Assembly (NCBI GenBank): GCA_037951165.1
Contig: JBBDHG010000415.1
Coordinates: 138,501-202,500, forward strand
DNA: 64,000 bases
Direction of reading: 5' to 3'
From: Lophius americanus
Taxonomy: Eukaryota; Chordata; Actinopteri; Lophiiformes; Lophiidae
Position 1 is the first letter of the stretch, and each line of letters opens with the position of its first letter. This document shows, one piece after another, positions 34,330-45,956 of the stretch. Below the pieces are notes generated by a model. It was not told the DNA's origin, did no database searches, and worked only from the letters and a program-made list of their open reading frames with translations. The position numbers were made by a program, and so were the translations under genes.

Positions 34330-35300
34330 ATTAACTTTAACATTTAAATGAACTTTAACATTTAACTGAATTTTAACATTTAAGTGAACTTATACATTTA
34401 AATTAACTTCAACATTTAAATTAACTTTAACATTTAACTGAACATTAACATTTAAATGAACTTTAACATTTAACTGAACTTTAACATTTAAATTAACTTT
34501 AACATTTAGATGATCTTTAACATTTAACTGAACTTTAACATTTAACTGAACTTTAACATTTAACCAAACTTTAACATTTAAATTATCTTTAACATTTAAA
34601 TTTACTTTAACATTTAAGTAAACTTTAACATTTAAGTGAAGTTTAACATTTAAATTAACTTTAACATTTAACTGAATTTTAACATTTAACTGAAGTTTAA
34701 CATTTAACCAAACTTTAACATTTAACTGAACTTTAACATTTAAATTAACTTTAACATTTAACTGAACATTAACATTTAAATGAACTTTAACATTTAACTG
34801 AACTTTAACATTTAAATTAACTTTAACATTTAGATGATCTTTAACATTTAACTGAACTTTAACATTTAACCAAACTTTAACATTTAAATTATCTTTAACA
34901 TTTAAATTAACTTTAACATTTAACTGAATTTTAACATTTAAGTGAACTTATACATTTAAATTAACTTTAACATTTAAATTAACTTTAACATTTAAATTAA
35001 CTTTAACATTTAAGTGAAGTTTAACATTTAAATTATCTTTAACATTTAAATTTACTTTAACATTTAAGTAAACTTTAACATTTAAGTGAAGTTTAACATT
35101 TAAATTAACTTTAACATTTAACTGAATTTTAACATTTAAGTGAACTTATACATTTAAATTAACTTTAACATTTAACTGAATTTTAACATTTAAGTGAACT
35201 TATACATTTAAATTAACTTTAACATTTAAATTAACTTTAACATTTAAATTAACTTTAACATTTAAGTGAAGTTTAACATTTAAATGAACTTTAACTTTAA
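34330..35300. repeat. 18-bp AT-rich minisatellite, about 55 copies
   Basis: The unit is ctttaacatttaaattaa with variants (ctgaa, gtgaa, ccaaa). Longer blocks repeat inside it: the run around 34420-34600 is echoed at about 34730-34880, and 35020-35130 echoes 34590-34690. It starts about 80 bp after the egr1 polyadenylation signal. Confidence 0.95.
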
Positions 35301-36329
35301 GAGAGTGTGCGGTCGGGAAACCTCATGAAACACCAAACATTCACACAAGATAAAAACAATAAAACCTCGAAACTTCAGATCAACAAGCTTCAGACGCCAA
35401 CATCTTCGGTTACTTTTAATGAAGCCCCGCCTCAATGGCATCCTCAAAATAACCTTCAAACATCTCCACAACTATCAGGTGTACCGGCTTCACCTGGTGT
35501 CTGTGGACAGGTGAGACTGAAACCATTTATTTACAGTACATGTGAGTAATCTGCAATCAAACATATAAGAGGTAGTGACATCAGTAAAATTAAGATTTGA
35601 GAATGTATATTTTTGTTCAATGATTTAATAACTTGTGGTTTTAAAAACAGTTTTGACCCAAACCTGGACTTTGAGTTTGCCGGTAAAAATGACAAAATAC
35701 AGTAGATTAAAATTATAATTTTGATGACTTCTCGCTCGATCGGTTAAGATCCACAGTTTCAGAATAAGAGGAGCGTCGGATTTTTGTTCAAAGTCCTAAA
35801 ATGAGTAAGTGGGTCGGTGTTTTTTAAGAGGCTTTAACGGTGAGATCAAAGCATCGCCTCATGAAAACAAACCACAGTCAACTTAAATGATTACGTTAGA
35901 CTCAGAAACACCTTAAAATAGTTCTACTCGTTGAAATCATTTCTTTCAGTCATCAAGAATTTTCTTTTTTACGGGGATGATTGGACTTCTTCAAATCTTC
36001 CTCCAAACACTCGTTTCACTGTTTTACCTTCGAAAAACATAAAACGCGAAGGAAATTAATATTTTTTTAATTATTACTATCATAATAATGATAATAATAA
36101 TTATATTTAAAATGAAGAACTTCAAACTTAAATCTTGGACTCAATAATACTTCATTTAAATGTATGTTGTTTTTGTTTTTACAGTGTAGATGTTAGAATC
36201 ACTGCTTTAACAGAGAACCAGATAAAGTTCAAATGATTAAAATTGTTAAGTTAAAAGTCGAATATCAAAGGCAGAGATCAAAGGTGCATTCTGCAGCTTG
36301 TAGACTGACAGCTTCGGAGATGACGCCCC

Positions 36330-36570
36330 CTGGACCCCCCTCACCCCCCTGTGCTCTGACATTTATGTCAGCAGTAAATCCTGTGTGTGTCAAACAGCCA
36401 ATGGGATCAGAAGCATGGCCGGCTCTCTGCAGGAAAAACTGCACTCTTTCAGACCAAATATGGTGTTTCCTGCTACCGCAGCGGACGTCCGGTTCCCAAA
36501 TATGGAGCTTTCTTCTGGCGGGACATCCAGACTCTGCGTGTGAATGTGTGTTTTGTGACGTGACGCCTGA
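36330..36570. promoter_or_regulatory. Candidate egr1 downstream enhancer with two perfect CArG boxes
   Basis: CArG ccaaatatgg occurs at 36454-36463 and again at 36496-36505, about 2.7 kb after the egr1 stop. The first is followed by gtttcctg (an ETS GGAA core inverted). A CCAAT-type agccaatggg lies at about 36398 and a CRE-like gtgacgtgacg at about 36554. There is no convincing gene here, so the cluster is best read as regulatory. The rest of 35300-36820 shows no gene. Confidence 0.5.
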
Positions 36571-36822
36571 ACGGGCAGGTTCGGCAGGTCGGATCAGAGA
36601 GTGTAAACTTTGACTGACGAGAACATGGGCCTTGAACTTTAGCTTTCTCAGGACGAATGTGGTGACGTCATGCTGCGGTGATCAGGTGACAGACTTCAGT
36701 TTAACGAGAGGGAGACGGAATTTTAAACGACAAATGTTAAAATCACTGCTTTACTACTAAGTTACTGACGCCAGAAAAACAATAGTTATAATTACAAGAT
36801 ACATTCAAAAAGTAAACGTAGA

Positions 36823-36895
36823 TGTTTCCGCCCGGTCTCGAACCGGGGACCTTTCGCGTGTTAGGCGAACGTGATAACCACTACACTACGGAAAC
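36823..36895 (-). tRNA. tRNA-Val (anticodon AAC)
   Basis: On the minus strand GTTTCCGTAGTGTAGTGG begins a 73-nt cloverleaf. The anticodon loop CTAACAC carries AAC, and the T arm is GGTTCGAGACC. The acceptor stem closes with CGGAAAC and discriminator A, and a T run follows (ttactttttg). Confidence 0.96.
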
Positions 36896-39800
36896 CCACG
36901 AGTAAAAGAGTCCGTTAATAATATATAAGTACAAGAACGTTTAATAAAAACAGGCATCATTTATCAACCGATAGTCTCTGATTAATGAATAAATTCAGGA
37001 TTTATGAATCACTAGAGTTGGTCATTTTATTTGCAGCTTTTGTATTTATATTAAATTAAACAATAACATTAAATAATAAATTAAATGAATGATATCAACA
37101 TAGTAACATAATAATTTCTCTATTATATAATCTCATAATCGTTCTTAATGTTGCCACAGAACAGCGCCCCCTGTGGTGAGTGGCTGTCAGGATGGGGGCG
37201 GGTTCACCTGGTCAGGAGAACAGGTGTGACATGCAGAGCGACAGGAGGTAAAGTAGAGGAGGAGGAATGAGAACGAATAAACCCTCAAAATTTACATTAT
37301 TAGCTCGATACAAGAATTATCAGTGGAGCTTCTGGAAAACAAGCGGAAGGTTTACCTTCAGAAAAATATAAAAAACAACTTCATTTTCTATTTCCTAGGG
37401 AAGCACAAAGAAAAGACTTTTACCATTAACTAAACTATCGAGACAGGGGCCGTATAAATTTGGTATTTTATAATAACTGTGTAATTAAAACATTAACAGC
37501 TTTGAATTTGTAAAAGAATAGGGTGGACATATTTTAAGATTTGCTTATATTTATTTGATACTTGATATTTTTTTATTAAAGGGTTGGAACATGAATGAAA
37601 AGATAAAGTAAAGTTTTAATTTATTATTATGATGTTATCCATCCTAGCTGCTAACACACTCGACTAACTTTACTCGACCAAACTTAAATAATAAACATTT
37701 AACTCCACAGAACTCTTCATGCTGCTTCTTTTTCTCACTGATTCTGACGTCACTGCTCAGAATGGTTTCTGGTCAAACCTCTAGTTTGAATCACTCTTCA
37801 AAAGAGTTCAACGCGGTCATAGGTTCCATCCCTATACAGCCGTGGATGATGGACTCACAGAGTCTTATTCACTCTTCTGTCAGCCCCTCCCCTCCCTTCC
37901 TCCCATAATGATTGAGGATTCAAAATTTGAGGATAAAATAATCGAAAAAATGAAATAATGGATTTATTAGATATTTGCTGTTGAAGATGTTTTCCTTATC
38001 CTTTAAGAAGAAATAATATTTTAGACGGGTACTCATCCTGGAATGTTGTAATGTAAATATTACAAAAACAGCCTTTAAAAATGTTTTGTTTCCATCTTCA
38101 AAATCTTTAAAGTGTAATTATACTCTGTATTTGAACACTTTAAAGTCATTCAACTGCTGTTTTGTGTTTGTTGTTATTTATGCATTTATTTTATTTAGTC
38201 ATCGTTTTATTGTTTTGTTTTTTTCTGTTGTTATAGAGTAGATTGACATTCCCAATGTGTTTGTATATTTCAAGAATTGTAATAGAAATAAGAATAAAAA
38301 ACCTCTAGTTTGAATTGTGCAGAAGCAGGAAGTCGACTTGATTACTTCCGGTCAGTGCAGGTAGCCCCGCCCACCACAGGAGGGCGCTCAACAACAGAAC
38401 TGCAGCAAACCCAGATTTGCTGGTGTCTTATTTTTAAAGTAAATAAAGATAAGCAACCAGAAACTGATTTATTTCTGAAATAAAACGAATCCAGAGTGAA
38501 ATCGTTCAGAACTTCAAAGAACAATACATTAATTTATGAGTATTTAAGACATCAGTGATGATGCGTGTCATAAATAAGACTTTAGTTCTTGTTTTTAACA
38601 GGAACATTAAAGTCTTTGTGAGAGATTTAGTTTTATTAATACATTTTTAATTAATCATTAGTTTTTAAATACAGTTTTGAATAAATTTGCACAGACCACA
38701 GACGAAGGCTGGATGTTAAACAATAAAATATACCTGTTCAAAGTATATAAAGTCATAAATAAAGTCAATATTAACAAAACTCAATTTTAAATGACCCTGA
38801 AGCTAATAAGAATATTAAAGTTTCTCTTCTTTCTATGCTTTTCTTCAAACTTAATAAACACCGAAGAATTAATGCTGAAAATCTCATTTATGATGAAGAC
38901 GAGGGAATTTAAATCTTTAACGCCGTGCTTTATGCTTTAGATAAAAATAGATCTTTGTCTCCGTGTGAAAGCGTCACTAATCTGAGCAGAGAAGAAGAAA
39001 GGCTGCAGCCGTTGGGATTAAAGCACAACCGGGTCAACTTTAATAAGAACCACGTTGGTCCGATACAGAACACACCATAAAACAAAGAGGCAGAAAAAAC
39101 TGTTTACATTTAATAATAATAATAAAAAAAGAAAATATTACAAAAACACACCTAAAACGTTTTTTGAGCTGAACTGGGTGTAACTGGAATAAAAGTGGTT
39201 CACAGAGAAAACTTCAGCGCCGCGTTTGGACCCTGTTGGAGCACAGAGGCGGTCCAGAGAACCAGAAGAGTCCTGAGAAGTTTACTGGTCGGCATAAATG
39301 TGGGTTTGTTTTCAGAATAAAGGTGAGGGTGTTGGTGGAGGAAGACGAGATTCACATCCCGGCCGTCTAGTATTTACACCGTTTCTTCATCGCCGCTGCT
39401 TTTTCTCCAGAACCGATGAAGTGGGCCGACTCAAAAACTTTACTAAAATATCAGAAGGTTCTTTCAGGAACTTTCTTCACTCACGCGTAAAAGTTTATCT
39501 ATATCCTCATTGTAGGAAAATAAAACGTGACGACTCTCCTAAAGGTCACGATGTGTCGCGGCTCGATTTCTGACCCGTTTGTGTGTCAGGGAGAAACGCG
39601 TGGATGGATCAAACGGAACCGCACGAGTTCTTCTGCCGAAACCAGGGAGAAGGAAGGTTAAAGGAATAATTCAGCCTCTTGAAGAACCGCCCCTTTGGAG
39701 AATAAGAGGAGGAGCCGGACGTCACGGACGACATCCGTCACTCACATCACATCTGCGTAACCACGGCGACCCTTGGAGCTGAACATCAGACCGACCTCAA

Positions 39801-40920
39801 GCACGAGGTCCAATAAGCCTGCAGAGACGCGTCTGCAGAGACGTCTGCAGGTACGTCTCTGCAGACGCGTCTCTGCAGACACGTCTGCAGAGACGCGTCT
39901 GCAGAGACGCACCTGCAGAGAGAGACGCACCTGCAGAGAGAGACGCACCTGCAGAGAGAGACGCACCTGCAGAGAGAGACGCACCTGCAGAGAGAGACGC
40001 ACCTGCAGAGGTGTCTGCCTGAGTATTTTTCACAGACGCCGCTGAGCTTTAAGGAAGTCTGAAATGAAGGAGGCTGTTTTTACACGGTCGTAATGTTTCG
40101 CTGCAGTCAGTCGCATCAACGCCATCATGACGCGCTCAGGTCGACCGAACGCCGACGCATCTTTCCGAGGACGGAATCCGATTGGAGCAGAAGTTATGAG
40201 CCTTCGGTTCCGAGTGTTGGTTGGGTTCTGACGTGTGACGAACGCAGCATAGCCCCCCCCCTGGTTGAAGGGTAAACGGGTTCGAAGCAGCGCTGGGACG
40301 GTCCCACCTGTCCAGGTGTTAGTCTCAGCCGTCTGTCAACCAACCTGATGTTTAGTTTCCAGAACCACAAAAACCCAATGTTTAGAGCCGCTGACTGTGT
40401 AATAACCCCTCCTCCTCCCCCTCCTCCTCCTCCTCCTCCTCCTCAGAGAGGGTCTTTCTCGCGTTCATGAATAAACACATGTTAAATGTTGGGACAGCGA
40501 GCGTGAAGGGGCGGGACAGAACCGGTACCTGCAGGTATATATATGGAACACGTAGAGAACACACAACTACTGCACGATCGCAGACGGCGAGGCGCGGCCC
40601 CCGCCATCTTCATCGCCCTACTGCAGCTCAGAGGAACTCCACCTTCTCCTCTGTCGTCAGGAAATATAGGAAAATAGAATTTCAGGAGGACATGCGCTCC
40701 CCGCTAAGAGAGAAGGTTTGAACAGGTGCGGCGGAGAGACGGGGGCGGGGCTACTGTAAGCGTCGGCATCCATGTGAGGCGTGTCAGCTGTGGTGAGAGG
40801 AGGGTCTATCTGCTCCGGCGCGCGAGGGACCAGAGCGCCGCGGGCGTGAACTTCAGGGGGGCATTAAGAAGAAAGAAAAAAGAAAAACAGTTTTTGTAGA
40901 AGTGAAGGAAGCCGCCGTTC
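36896..40920. other. Intergenic stretch; right part is probably septin 7 3' UTR
   Basis: No coding exon was recognised. The part below the septin 7 stop (40924) should be its 3' UTR, read leftward. A candidate minus-strand AATAAA lies at about 38633-38638, but the end cannot be fixed. GA/CT-rich bits occur at 40408-40445 (cct)n. Confidence 0.4.
39818..40012. repeat. 18-bp minisatellite plus PstI-type palindromic units
   Basis: First come variable gcagagacgcgtctgcag units, which are self-complementary and could fold. Then seven near-perfect copies of acctgcagagagagacgc follow. Presumed septin 7 3' UTR or flank. Confidence 0.9.
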
Positions 40921-40923
40921 TCT

Positions 40924-43900
40924 TCAGAAGATCTTTCCTTTCTTCTTGTTCTTCTCCATCGTCCTGGAGAGAAACCAGAGAGAAGAAAGATTATCATTCA
41001 TCTGCTCCTCGTCTTCACTGATGGAGACGACGCACATCCAGATTCTGTCTGCTCCCACAGAAGATCATCTGTCTACAACCAACTGCATGTCCTCTCTCCC
41101 CACATCCACAAACCTCCTCATTCCTGCTGCCGATCTTCTGTCACAGATAACTCCTCACACGCCTCTCCACACTCCTCTTTGCTCCTCCCCTTCTTTCCTG
41201 CCTGCCTCTCCTAAGACTAGATCCACTATCCCTCCTCTTCTTAACGGGTCAGAACCATCTCAGTCTGTCCTCTCTGACTTTGTCTCCAGGACGTCTCACC
41301 TGGACTGTCCCTCTGATGTCTCCTCTCTAATCCTGTCCTTCCTCCTCACTCCCAGAGAACATCTGAACATCTTCATCTCTGCCTCCTGTCTTCTGCTCAG
41401 AACCAGAACCACCGTCTCTGAACCATCCAGCAGAACTTCTCTCACCTCCATCCTAGAAACCTTTCCCTTCATTCCTGCTGCCGATCTTCTGTCACAGATA
41501 ACTCCTCACACTCCTCTCCACCCACTCCACCCTGCTAACACTCGCTTCTTCATCTCCTCTCCACCCTCCCCGTTGCTCTGAACAGTTGAACCCAAGTCCC
41601 TTGAACTCCTGCACCTCCTCCACCTCTACTCCTCCACACACATGGGTTCTGTCTGTAGTTAATGAGCAGAGATGTTACTGACTTGGAGGCGTCCAGCTTC
41701 TGCTGCTCCACAATCCTCTGCTGGGCCTCCCAGTTCACCTTCTCGTCTTCAAACACTCGTCTCTTCTCCTCCAGCTCTTTGTACTGAGCCTCCAGGTTCC
41801 TCTTCATCTGCTCGTGGCGCCGCTCCAGCTGGGGGCGGAGACAACAGTTCACTCACTGACGACGCCCACCACCACACACAGCAAATGATGCATCATTCAT
41901 TCATTCGTACATTCATTAAATCATTCATTCATACAATCATTCATTCATTGATCATTCATTCATTCATCTGTACAATCATTCATTCATTCATACAATCATT
42001 CATTCATACATTCATTCGATGATCATTCATTCATTCATCTGTACAATCATTCATTCATTCATACAATCATTAATTCATACATTCATACGATGATCATTCA
42101 TTCATTCATCTGTACAATCATTCATTCATACGATGATCATACATTCATTCATTCATACAATCATTCATTCATACAATCATTCATTCGATGATCATTCATT
42201 CATTCATCTGTACAATCATTCATTCATACGATGATCATACATTCATTCATTCATACAATCATTCATTAATACAATCATTCATACATTCATTCGTACATTC
42301 ATTCATTCGATGATCATTCATTCATTCATCTGTACAATCATTCATTCATACGATGATCATACATTCATTCATTCATACAATCATTCATACAATCATTCGT
42401 ACATTCATTCGATGATCATTCATTCATTCATCTGTACAATCATTCATTCATACGATGATCATACATTCATTCATTCATTCATACAATCATTCATTCATTC
42501 ATTCATACAATCATTCGTACATTCATTCGATGATCATTCATTCATTCATCTGTACAATCATTCATTCATACGATGAACATACATTCATTCATACAATCAT
42601 TAATTCATTCGATGATCATTCATTCATCTGTACAATCATTCATTCATTCATACAATCATTCGTACATTCATTCGATGATCATTCATTCATTCATCTGTAC
42701 AATCATTCATTCATACGATGATCATACATTCATTCATTCATTCATACAATCATTCATACAATCATTCGTACATTCATTCGTACATTCATTCGATGATCAT
42801 TCATTCATCTGTACAATCATTCATTCATACAATCATTCATTCATTCGATGATCATTCATTCATTCATCTGTACAATCATTCATTCATACGATGATCATAC
42901 ATTCATTCATTCATTCATACAATCATTAATTCATTCGATGATCATTCATTCATCTGTACAATCATTCATTCATTCATACATTCATACAATCATTCGATGA
43001 TCATTCATTCATTCATTCAGAGTGTGTATGTACACTCAAACTCACCTCGGCTTCTGAGTCCTTCAGTTTCTGCTTCTTCTCCTTCACCTTCATTTCAAAC
43101 ACCTGCTCCATCTCCGCCTCCATCTTCTTCATCTTCATCACGTGCTCCCTGCGCTCCTCCTCCATCTGGGCCAGAGGACTCCTGGTGAGCGCGGCACAGT
43201 TTCACGTTAGTATCCGACAGAACGCTCCGACGTGAATGACCTTCTAGCCTCCCTCTGTGACATCATCAGAAGAGTGAGTGGGCGGGGCTTACTTAGTGAG
43301 CTGTCCTTTGGTCTTGGAGGTGTCCACGCCGTTACAGGTGACGGCCGCCAGCTTCTTGCTGCGGTAGTTTTCATAGTGGACGTTGTTGGTCACGTCCTTC
43401 AGGTCCTGCATGTGGGTCCTGTGGGGGGAGAGGAGAACCTGACATCAGTGGGACCAAATGTGTTATTATTATTAATATTATTATTACTAATATTATTATT
43501 ATTACTAATATTATTACTAATATTATTATTACTTATATTATTATTATTATTACTATTATTATTATTATTACTAATATTATTATTATTATTATTACTAATA
43601 TTATTATTACTTATATTATTATTATTATTACTATTATTACTATTATTATTATGACTAATATTATTAATATTATTATGACTAATATTATTAATATTATTAT
43701 TACTAACATTATTATTATTACTAATATTATTATTATTAACATTATTAATATTATTATTACTAATATTATTATTATTACCAACATTATTATTATTACTAAT
43801 ATTATTATTATTACTAATATTATTATTATTAACATTATTAATACTAATATTATTATTATTACCAACATTATTATTATTACCAATATTATTATTATTACTA

Positions 43901-44417
43901 ATATTATTATTATTATTACTAATATTATTATTAAAATTATTATTAACTCAAACATGAAAGAAACGAGTTTCTTCCTTTCTGTCAGTCAAGAACTGGAATC
44001 AGAGCAAAGAAAATATATTTAAAGTTCTTTCATCCGATGATTTTGTGTTTTCATATTTGATGGTTTTACATTTTAAGTTTCTTTGCATGTTTTATGATAA
44101 AATGCTTCTTTTTTACTGTTTATTATGAATTTAAAGGGGGCGGGGCATCAGGAGCTGTGGAATGTTCACAGACAGCTGATTGCATCATTCCACAGGATGT
44201 CAGCTGTGACTGATGACATCACGACCGAGGAGGACGTCTCTGAAAGGTCCAGTCGTTCACCAGAACATTCGTAGAACTCACGATTCCAGCATCCAGTCCC
44301 TGACACGGAACCGTCGACCTGCTGAATGACAGCATCAGTGATGGAGGCGGGTTCATGACGTCTCACCTGATCAGCATGTTACGCAGTACGGTGAAGTCGC
44401 AGTGCTCGCCATTCTCC

Positions 44418-44453
<36 letters not shown>

Positions 44454-45746
44454 CATGAGAAAGGGAGACAAAGAACGAGGGAGAGAGAGAGGATAGAGAG
44501 AGAGAGAGAGAAAGGAGAGAGAGAACAAGAGAGAGGGAGAGAAAGAACAAGAGAGAGGGAGAGAACAAGAGAGAGGGAGAGAAAGAACAAGAGAGAGGGA
44601 GAGAACAAGAGAGAGGGAGAGAGAGAGAGAGAAAGAACAAGAGAGAGGGAGAGAACAAGAGAGAGGGAGAGAGAGAGGGAGAGAAAGAACAAGAGAGAGG
44701 GAGAGAACAAGAGAGAGGGAGAGAGAGAGAGAGGGAGAGAAAGAACAAGAGAGAGGGAGAGAGAGAGAGAGAGAAAGAACAAGAGAGAGGGAGATAACAA
44801 GAGAGAGGGAGAGAGAGAGAAAGAGAAAGAACAAGAGAGAGGGAGAGAACAAGAGAGAGGGAGAGAGGGAGAGAGAGAGAACAAGAGAGAGGGAGAGAGA
44901 GAGAGAGAGAAAGAACAAGAGAGAGGGAGAGAACAAGAGAGAGGGAGAGAAAGAACAAGAGAGAGGGAGAGAACAAGAGAGAGGGAGAGAGAGAGAGAGA
45001 GAAAGAACAAGAGAGAGGGAGAGAACAAGAGAGAGGGAGAGAGAGAGGGAGAGAAAGAACAAGAGAGAGGGAGAGAACAAGAGAGAGGGAGAGAGAGAGA
45101 GAGGGAGAGAAAGAACAAGAGAGAGGGAGAGAGAGAGAGAGAGAAAGAACAAGAGAGAGGGAGATAACAAGAGAGAGGGAGAGAGAGAGGGAGAGAAAGA
45201 ACAAGAGAGAGGGAGAGAGAGAGAGAGAGAAAGAACAAGAGAGAGGGAGAGAACAAGAGAGAGGGAGAGAGAGAGAAAGAGAAAGAACAAGAGAGAGGGA
45301 GAGAACAAGAGAGAGGGAGAGAGGGAGAGAGAGAGAACAAGAGAGAGGGAGAGAGAGAGAGAGAGAAAGAACAAGAGAGAGGGAGAGAACAAGAGAGAGG
45401 GAGAGAGGGAGAGAGAGAGAACAAGAGAGAGGGAGAGAGAGAGAGAGAGAAAGAACAAGAGAGAGGGAGAGAACAAGAGAGAGGGAGAGAGGGAGAGAGA
45501 GAGAACAAGAGAGAGGGAGAGAGAGAGAGAGGGAGAAAGGGGCAGAAACACATTAGTCTCACGATGAACACTCCTCTCTGTAATCATAGATGGAGGATGA
45601 AGGTGTCGTCGGAGGTTCCTCAGGTGTCTACACTCACTATCAGAGTTCTACAGGTGCTGAGGTAGAGTGAGGAACTCTGGGTAAAACACTATCAGCAGTG
45701 AGTTCTATGTGTTCACACTGAGGGTCAGTCACAGGTGAGTAGGATG

Positions 45747-45793
<47 letters not shown>

Positions 45794-45906
45794 GTAGTGT
45801 GGTATTATGTTACTAACAAGATTAATCGTGTCTGACCGCTAATATATCAATTAATTATAAAAATATAAGTACAAACAGCAAGTTTACATTTATGTTATCT
45901 ATGGAG

Positions 45907-45956
<50 letters not shown>

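Noticed and set aside
43232..44022. Hydrophobic Leu/Ile and Ile/Asn frames resembling membrane proteins
   Set aside because: Translation of the ATT trinucleotide array between two septin 7 exons.
44355..45587. Open frames of up to 402 codons on both strands
   Set aside because: Low-complexity GA/CT repeat. The reading (Leu/Ser or Arg/Glu runs) is repeat-driven, and it lies inside a septin 7 intron.
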